Shown here: positions 7,005 to 11,158 of the stretch, in pieces | Numbering within the stretch: position 1 is the stretch's first letter | Layout: every line of letters begins with the position of its first letter | NCBI GenBank assembly: GCA_964560165.1 | Contig: CAZLLB010000101.1 | Location: 1-11,158, forward strand | Direction of reading: 5' to 3' | Length of the DNA: 11,158 nt | Source: Parvibaculum sp964560165 | Lineage (GTDB): Bacteria > Pseudomonadota > Alphaproteobacteria > Parvibaculales > Parvibaculaceae | Program-made: the position numbers and the translations under genes | Notes under the pieces: generated by a model | The model's database searches: none | The model's input: the letters and a program-made list of their open reading frames with translations, nothing else | Told to the model about the DNA's origin: nothing

Positions 7005-7033
7005 TTGAGCCAGTGTTCAATGGGCGCGTTAAT
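7005..7033 (+). promoter_or_regulatory. Possible promoter for the nucleotidase gene
   Basis: TTGAGC (7005-7010) and GTTAAT (7028-7033) are 17 bp apart on the plus strand, upstream of the nucleotidase start at 7107. The -10 is a weak match and overlaps one half of the CtrA-type box, so CtrA binding there would be expected to block it. The assignment is tentative. Confidence 0.3.
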
Positions 7034-7043
7034 GCGGCGTTAA
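7028..7043 (-). promoter_or_regulatory. CtrA-type binding box (TTAA-N7-TTAAC)
   Basis: On the minus strand the sequence reads TTAACGCCGCATTAAC, a perfect match to the CtrA consensus of two TTAA halves separated by seven bases with a trailing C. CtrA is the phosphorylated master response regulator of the alphaproteobacterial cell cycle and motility. The box lies in the 113-bp divergent region, 36-50 nt before the DUF2336 start and about 64 nt before the nucleotidase start. The orientation with the final C points to the DUF2336 gene as target. No strong -10 is visible 17 bp further on (GCTCAA), so activation versus repression is open. Confidence 0.6.
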
Positions 7044-7106
7044 AACTTGGGGCAGAAGGCCACGGGCCTTGCAAAAAGCCTTGGTCCCGTCCACTTTCCC
7101 CACATC

Positions 7107-7835
7107 ATGAACAACATCACGCTCACACCCGCCCAGCCCCAAGCGCGCGATTTCGCGCATGTTGAGCATTGGGTTTTCGATCTCGACAACACGCTTTATC
7201 CGCCTGCCTGCGATCTCTTCGCCCAGATCGATCAGCGTATGACCGAATTCATCTCCAGCTATCTCGAACTCGACATGGTAGAGGCTCGCCTCATACAGAA
7301 GGATTTCTACGTCAAACACGGCACCACGCTTGCCGGATTGATGGAAGTGCACGGGCTTGAGCCCGGTAAATTCCTCGCTCATGTGCACAAGATCGACGTC
7401 AGCGTCGTCGTGCCCGATCCCGCATTGGGCCGCGCGATTGCAGCGCTGCCCGGCACCAAGGTTGTTTTCACCAACGGCTCGGTCGCCCATGCTGAAAATG
7501 TGCTGACACAGCTCGGCATCGCCGATGTCTTCACGGGCATCTACGACATTGTCACGACAGGCTATGCGCCCAAGCCCGCGCGCCTCGCCTATGATCGCTT
7601 CGTCGCCGCAAGCGGCATCGCGCCCGCCCGCGCCGCGATGTTTGAAGACATCCCGCGCAATCTCATCGTCCCGCATGAGCTTGGCATGAAAACCGTCTGG
7701 GTCCGCCCGGATGAACCCAGCAGCGCGATGGCGCCCGAGCGCTATCAACAATTATCGCATGAAGGCGGCGAGGGACCGCATATTCATCACGCTACGGATG
7801 ATCTCAAAGTGTTTCTCGAAACGCTGGCGCGATAA
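7107..7835 (+). CDS. HAD-family pyrimidine 5'-nucleotidase
   Basis: A cytoplasmic haloacid dehalogenase-superfamily phosphatase of the Sdt1/pyrimidine 5'-nucleotidase type, expected to dephosphorylate pyrimidine nucleoside monophosphates such as UMP and CMP; the physiological substrate is not proven. The 242 residues carry the HAD motifs: I, FDLDNTLYP with Asp25 and Asp27; II, FTNGS with Thr122; III, Lys156 in APKPARLAY; IV, FEDIPRN with Glu180-Asp181. The helical cap lies between motifs I and II. The start is ATG 7107, since homology starts soon after (VEHWVFDLDNTLYP); TTG 7047 is an in-frame alternative with no support. No Shine-Dalgarno precedes 7107 (the upstream bases are pyrimidine-rich). 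A nucleotidase of this type commonly follows argB in Hyphomicrobiales; here two genes intervene. Confidence 0.88.
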   Translation: MNNITLTPAQPQARDFAHVEHWVFDLDNTLYPPACDLFAQIDQRMTEFISSYLELDMVEARLIQKDFYVKHGTTLAGLMEVHGLEPGKFLAHVHKIDVSVVVPDPALGRAIAALPGTKVVFTNGSVAHAENVLTQLGIADVFTGIYDIVTTGYAPKPARLAYDRFVAASGIAPARAAMFEDIPRNLIVPHELGMKTVWVRPDEPSSAMAPERYQQLSHEGGEGPHIHHATDDLKVFLETLAR

Positions 7836-7866
7836 ACCATCAATTTGCAAGTATCTATTTAACGGG

Positions 7867-7894
7867 TTGCCTGATCTCCCTCGTGTCCCTATCT
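7867..7894 (+). promoter_or_regulatory. Possible promoter for the sulfotransferase gene
   Basis: TTGCCT (7867-7872) and CTATCT (7889-7894) are 16 bp apart (17 bp if read as TATCTT) in the 97-bp gap after the nucleotidase gene. The gap is AT-richer than its surroundings. If used, transcription would start near 7901, giving a leader of about 30 nt. The match is moderate and the call tentative. Confidence 0.35.
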
Positions 7895-7932
7895 TCCCCA
7901 TAATTTCACAATAGGAAGCGGAGATTTTCGGG

Positions 7933-8772
7933 ATGGGGGCATGGCAGAAATTCGCACGTGCGTGGGAGCGCACGTCGTTTCAGCTCAGAGTCAGACTGTC
8001 GCCCGAACGCCAGGCCGCCATTCCAGAAAAGATTTTTTTCGTGCATATCCCAAAATGCGCGGGCAGTTCATTGAACGGTTATCTCAAGACCTATCTCGGC
8101 TCCGCGACGAGCGGTGCGTCAGTATTTTTCAACGACATTTTCACTGCGCAAGAGATGTTGCCTATCGGGCAGAAGAAGATCGAGGCCGCAAAAACAGCGC
8201 GTGTCGTATCAGGACATTATTCGTGGGCAGTGGTCGATGAAATCGATCCCGGCGACAAGGCCTTCATGGCCACCGTGCTGCGCGATCCCGTGTCCCGCCT
8301 CATGTCGCTCTACAATTACACGACCGGCATGCCGACCGGCCTTCTCAGGACGCAGATCGACGGTCTGCACGGCATGGACGCCGATGAGTTCTTCACCAGC
8401 GAAGACCCGCGCATCCAGCATGCGCTCGACAATTATGTGACCCGCCAATTCGCGGGTCGGTTCGATCTAATGGGCGACGAAGTGGCGGAGCTTGTAACCC
8501 TCGCCGCCGAGCGCGTTCACGCGTTGGATTTCGTTGGGTTCGTTGAAGAGTTCGACGAGGATTTTCCTCAACTTGCGAGCCAACTCGGCCTGCCTCTGCC
8601 CAGGACTGCGCCCAAGGTCAATCTCTCCCGGCCTTTGCTGGATGATGCAGGCCGCACCGCCACGGCCTTTGATCGCCTCAGTGAGCCTGCGCAGAACGCC
8701 ATCTTGCGCTATGTGCAATTCGACCAGGTGATTTACGATCAGGCTCTCGTGCGCCGCTCCGCGCGCGCCTGA
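7933..8772 (+). CDS. Sulfotransferase family 2-like protein
   Basis: Predicted cytoplasmic sulfotransferase that would move sulfate from PAPS to an unknown acceptor, perhaps a surface carbohydrate. The 279-residue protein has a 5'-phosphosulfate-binding loop, KIFFVHIPKCAGSSL with Lys41 and Ser45-Ser46, and a 3'-phosphate-binding segment VLRDPVSRLMSLYNY (115-129) with Arg117 and Ser121. An SGHY motif at 93-96 may supply the catalytic histidine (His95), as in the heparan sulfate 2-O type of the family. No signal peptide or membrane helix is seen, unlike the Golgi eukaryotic enzymes. ATG 7933 is preceded by GCGGAG (7918-7923) at good spacing. The first 300 bases are AT-richer than the neighbours, hinting at acquisition by transfer. 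It ends 23 bp before the convergent mutL stop, with no terminator visible between. The acceptor cannot be inferred. Confidence 0.85.
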   Translation: MGAWQKFARAWERTSFQLRVRLSPERQAAIPEKIFFVHIPKCAGSSLNGYLKTYLGSATSGASVFFNDIFTAQEMLPIGQKKIEAAKTARVVSGHYSWAVVDEIDPGDKAFMATVLRDPVSRLMSLYNYTTGMPTGLLRTQIDGLHGMDADEFFTSEDPRIQHALDNYVTRQFAGRFDLMGDEVAELVTLAAERVHALDFVGFVEEFDEDFPQLASQLGLPLPRTAPKVNLSRPLLDDAGRTATAFDRLSEPAQNAILRYVQFDQVIYDQALVRRSARA

Positions 8773-8795
8773 AAAGCTGACACATCTCGCTCGAC

Positions 8796-10646
8796 CTATC
8801 GCCGCCCGAATAGCCGCTCGATATCGGTGAGTTTCAGTTCCACGTAGGTCGGCCGCCCGTGGTTGCACTGGCCCGAATGTGGCGTCGCTTCCATTTCGCG
8901 GAGCAGCGCGTTCATTTCCTCGCCCGTCAGCCGCCGTCCCGCGCGCACCGAGCCGTGGCACGCAATTGTTCCACAAACATGCTCAAGGCGTTCCTTCAGC
9001 GATAGCGCTTCATCGAGTTCGGAGAGATCGTCGGCGAGATCGCGCACCAGCCCCTGCACATCGAGCTTGCCGAAAATCGCCGGCACTTCGCGCACCACGA
9101 CCGCGCCCTGCCCGAAAGTTTCGAGCACAAAGCCGAGTTCGGCCAGTTCGCCCGCGCGCGCGCCGAGGCGTTCGGCTTCAGCCTCATCAAGTTCCACAAC
9201 TTCAGGGATCAGCAAAATCTGCCGCGCCACGCCGCGCTCTGCCATCGCCTTTTTCATGCGCTCATAAACGAGGCGTTCATGCGCTGCATGCTGATCGACG
9301 ATCACGATACCGTCCGCCGTCTGCGCGATCACATAAGTTTCATGAAGCTGCCCGCGCGCAACACCCAGCGGCAGAGAAGTGAGCGGCGCATCGGGCAGGA
9401 TTGACACGATATTGCGGTCAGCATCCGCCTGCGGCTCGACGCGGGCCGCATATGCGCCAAGATCGGCGAAAGCGCCCTGCCAGGCGGGCGCTGGCTCGGC
9501 AAAGCCCGGACGCGGCGCGATAGAGCCGCCTGAAAAAGACGGCGCGCCGCCGCCATCGCCACTACCGCCAAGTATCGAAACAGGCCGCAGCGCATCAAGC
9601 GTCGCGCCCGCCACAGTCGTCGAAGCGCGATGCCCTGCCTCATGCAGCGCATGTTTCAACGCACCGACGATCAGCCCGCGCACCAGCGCCGCATCGCGAA
9701 AGCGCACCTCCGCCTTTGCCGGATGCACGTTCACGTCCACATCGCGCGCGTCGATCTCGACGAAAAGCGCCACTGCCGGATGGCGGTCGCGCGCCAGAAA
9801 ATCGGCGTAAGCGCCGCGCACCGCGCCGACAATCAGCTTGTCGCGCACCGGGCGTCCGTTGACGAAGAGAAACTGCATCTGCGCATTGCCACGATTGTAA
9901 GTCGGCAATCCGGCAAAGCCCGTCAGCGTGATCGCCTCGCGCGTGGCCCCGATCGCCAGCGCATTTTCAGCAAAGTCGCGTCCCATGATCGCACCGAGCC
10001 GCCCGAGCCGTCCCACATCGCCGGGCATTTCAGGTTCGAGCCGGAGCATGTTGCGCATTTCATTGGTCAGCGAGAAGGCGCATTCCGGATGCGCCATGGC
10101 GAGGCGTTTCACCACGTCGCTCACCGCCAGCGTTTCGGAGCGTTCGCCCTTCAGAAATTTCAGCCGCGCCGGTGTCGCAAAAAAGAGGTCGCGCACTTCG
10201 ATACGTGTGCCCACAGGACCGGCAGCCGGTTCGACCGGCGAGACATTGCCGCCTTCCACCACGATCCTGTGCGCCGTGTCGCCGTCGCGCGTGCGGCTCA
10301 CGATGGCAAGTGGCGCCACCGCACCGATCGAGGGCAGCGCCTCGCCGCGAAAGCCGAGCGTTGCAATATCGTGCAGGTCTTCGCGGCCCTGCGCGTCGCT
10401 TGCGAGTTTCGATGTCGCGTGGCGCTCGACGGCAAGCGCCATATCCTCGGCGCTCATGCCCTGCCCGTCATCGGTGACGCGGATCAATTCGCGCCCGCCG
10501 CCGCCGATCACAATGTCGATATGCGTTGCGCCCGCATCCAGCGCGTTTTCGACCAGCTCCTTCACCGCGCTGGCGGGCCGCTCCACCACTTCGCCAGCGG
10601 CGATGCGGTTGATCGTGCCTTCACTCAAGCGGCGGATGACGCCCAT
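8796..10646 (-). CDS. mutL: DNA mismatch repair protein MutL (endonuclease type)
   Basis: MutL links mismatch recognition by MutS to strand incision. The 616-residue protein has an N-terminal GHKL ATPase: IAAGEVVERPASAVKELVEN (15-34, with catalytic Glu30 and Asn34), DDGQGM (59-64), TLGFRGEALPSI (96-107) and GTRIEV (146-151), followed by the transducer domain with FVNGRPVRD and DVNVHPAKAEVRF. A low-complexity Gly/Ala/Pro linker spans about 355-410. The C-terminal dimerisation domain holds DQHAAHERLVYE (451-462), an exact DQHA-x2-E-x4-E metal-binding endonuclease motif, plus ACHGSVRAG (562-570) and CNHGRP (594-599). It is thus the self-nicking type found where MutH is absent. ATG at 10646-10644 lies 2 bp after the pgi stop, implying one transcript and coupled translation; the ribosome-binding site (GGAG, 14 nt away) is poorly placed. 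Confidence 0.97.
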   Translation of the reverse strand: MGVIRRLSEGTINRIAAGEVVERPASAVKELVENALDAGATHIDIVIGGGGRELIRVTDDGQGMSAEDMALAVERHATSKLASDAQGREDLHDIATLGFRGEALPSIGAVAPLAIVSRTRDGDTAHRIVVEGGNVSPVEPAAGPVGTRIEVRDLFFATPARLKFLKGERSETLAVSDVVKRLAMAHPECAFSLTNEMRNMLRLEPEMPGDVGRLGRLGAIMGRDFAENALAIGATREAITLTGFAGLPTYNRGNAQMQFLFVNGRPVRDKLIVGAVRGAYADFLARDRHPAVALFVEIDARDVDVNVHPAKAEVRFRDAALVRGLIVGALKHALHEAGHRASTTVAGATLDALRPVSILGGSGDGGGAPSFSGGSIAPRPGFAEPAPAWQGAFADLGAYAARVEPQADADRNIVSILPDAPLTSLPLGVARGQLHETYVIAQTADGIVIVDQHAAHERLVYERMKKAMAERGVARQILLIPEVVELDEAEAERLGARAGELAELGFVLETFGQGAVVVREVPAIFGKLDVQGLVRDLADDLSELDEALSLKERLEHVCGTIACHGSVRAGRRLTGEEMNALLREMEATPHSGQCNHGRPTYVELKLTDIERLFGRR

Positions 10647-10648
10647 GC

Positions 10649-11158
10649 CTAGTTCATCTCCGCGAGATATTTCTTGGCGAGAATCTTGCCCTCTTCCACC
10701 GCAGGCTGGTCGAATGGATCAACACCGAGGATTTTCCCCGCGATGATCGTTTCCAGCATGAAGTGCATGAAGAGCGCGCCCAATGTGCGCTCATTGAGCT
10801 TGGGGATCGTGAAGGTGCGCACGGGCCGCCCGTTTTTTGCCAGCGTGTCGATGGTCGCGCGCGCCTCAGCATCGACGAGATCGCCGATATGTTTTCCGGC
10901 AAGGCCCGCAAAGGCCGCATCATCGGTAAAGGCGGGATTGACCTCCGGCCCCTCGCCCGCCGTCTGCTGGCGGAAGATGGTGAACATCTTGTCTTTGGGA
11001 CCGGCCAGATAAAGCTGCAACTGGCTATGCTGATCGACAGGGCCGACGGCGCGCACCGGCGTCGTGCCCTTGCCGTCCTTGCCGAGGCTTTCGGCCCAGA
11101 GCTGGCAATGCCAGGCGATGAAGCGGTCGAGCCGGTCGGCATAGGCCATCAGCACCGA
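10649..11158 (-). CDS. pgi: Glucose-6-phosphate isomerase, C-terminal part
   Basis: Interconverts glucose-6-phosphate and fructose-6-phosphate in glycolysis/gluconeogenesis. The window holds the last 169 residues; the N-terminus lies beyond the right edge. Recognisable segments are GPVDQHSQLQLYLAGPKD, whose histidine corresponds to the active-site His388 of the animal enzyme, the GDLVDAEARATIDTLAKNGR helix, LGALFMHFMLETIIAGKILG, and DPFDQPAVEEGKILAKKYL, with the lysine in the place of the conserved catalytic Lys near the C-terminus. It is upstream of mutL on the same strand with only 2 bp between the stop and the mutL start. Nothing in the visible part is broken. Confidence 0.92.
   Translation of the reverse strand, partial: SVLMAYADRLDRFIAWHCQLWAESLGKDGKGTTPVRAVGPVDQHSQLQLYLAGPKDKMFTIFRQQTAGEGPEVNPAFTDDAAFAGLAGKHIGDLVDAEARATIDTLAKNGRPVRTFTIPKLNERTLGALFMHFMLETIIAGKILGVDPFDQPAVEEGKILAKKYLAEMN

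Noticed and set aside
6994..7074. Upstream extension of the DUF2336 gene by 27 residues
   Set aside because: It runs through the CtrA box and divergent promoter region, while the ATG at 6993 has its own ribosome-binding site and fits the family start.
9630..10652. 340-residue open frame on the plus strand opposite mutL
   Set aside because: It is the antisense shadow of the mutL ATPase half, with a His/Arg-rich composition and no recognisable domain.
1..11158. CRISPR array, tRNA or rRNA gene, insertion sequence, defence system
   Set aside because: No regularly spaced repeats, tRNA-like cloverleaf, transposase or nuclease-cluster genes were recognised in either strand.

Overview
The window looks like a piece of an alphaproteobacterial chromosome, probably Hyphomicrobiales-like. 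It is GC-rich and densely coding. It has the rpmH-rnpA-yidC-engB-argB order familiar from that group, a DUF2336 protein, a MutL carrying the endonuclease motif, CTTGAC/CTATAT-style promoter elements, a CtrA-type box, and dispersed palindromes of kinds I recall from alphaproteobacteria. The genus cannot be read from this sequence alone. Most of the window is housekeeping DNA, and I found no complete novel defence or mobile system.

Layout from left to right. At 1-160 (minus) is the N-terminus of a TVP38/TMEM64-like membrane protein, cut by the window edge. At 161-462 is a divergent intergenic region with a good sigma-70-type promoter for rpmH and, just downstream, a GC-rich hairpin plus T-rich tail that resembles an attenuator. 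At 463-4587 (plus) is a tight cluster: rpmH (ribosomal protein L34), rnpA (RNase P protein), yidC (membrane insertase), engB (ribosome-assembly GTPase) and argB (N-acetylglutamate kinase). A small palindromic repeat overlaps the start region of the next gene, a secreted DUF1036-peptidoglycan binding-DUF1036 protein (4638-5666). A half copy of a second dispersed repeat lies in the convergent gap before a DUF2336 gene on the minus strand (5719-6993).

The DUF2336 gene is divergent from a HAD-family pyrimidine 5'-nucleotidase (7107-7835). Their shared 113-bp promoter region contains a perfect match to the CtrA box, TTAA-N7-TTAAC. Next comes a family-2-like sulfotransferase (7933-8772) with a visibly AT-richer start. 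It converges on a minus-strand pgi-mutL pair (pgi is cut by the right edge; the two genes are 2 bp apart).

Functionally, the left cluster couples ribosome and tRNA maturation (L34, RNase P, EngB) with membrane protein insertion (YidC) and arginine synthesis (ArgB). The middle genes are poorly characterised and may be cell-envelope or cell-cycle linked. The right end carries mismatch repair (MutL) behind a glycolytic/gluconeogenic enzyme (Pgi). The most interesting unexplained signals are the CtrA box, the possible rpmH attenuator, the repeat that supplies the apparent start region of the DUF1036 gene, and the sulfotransferase.
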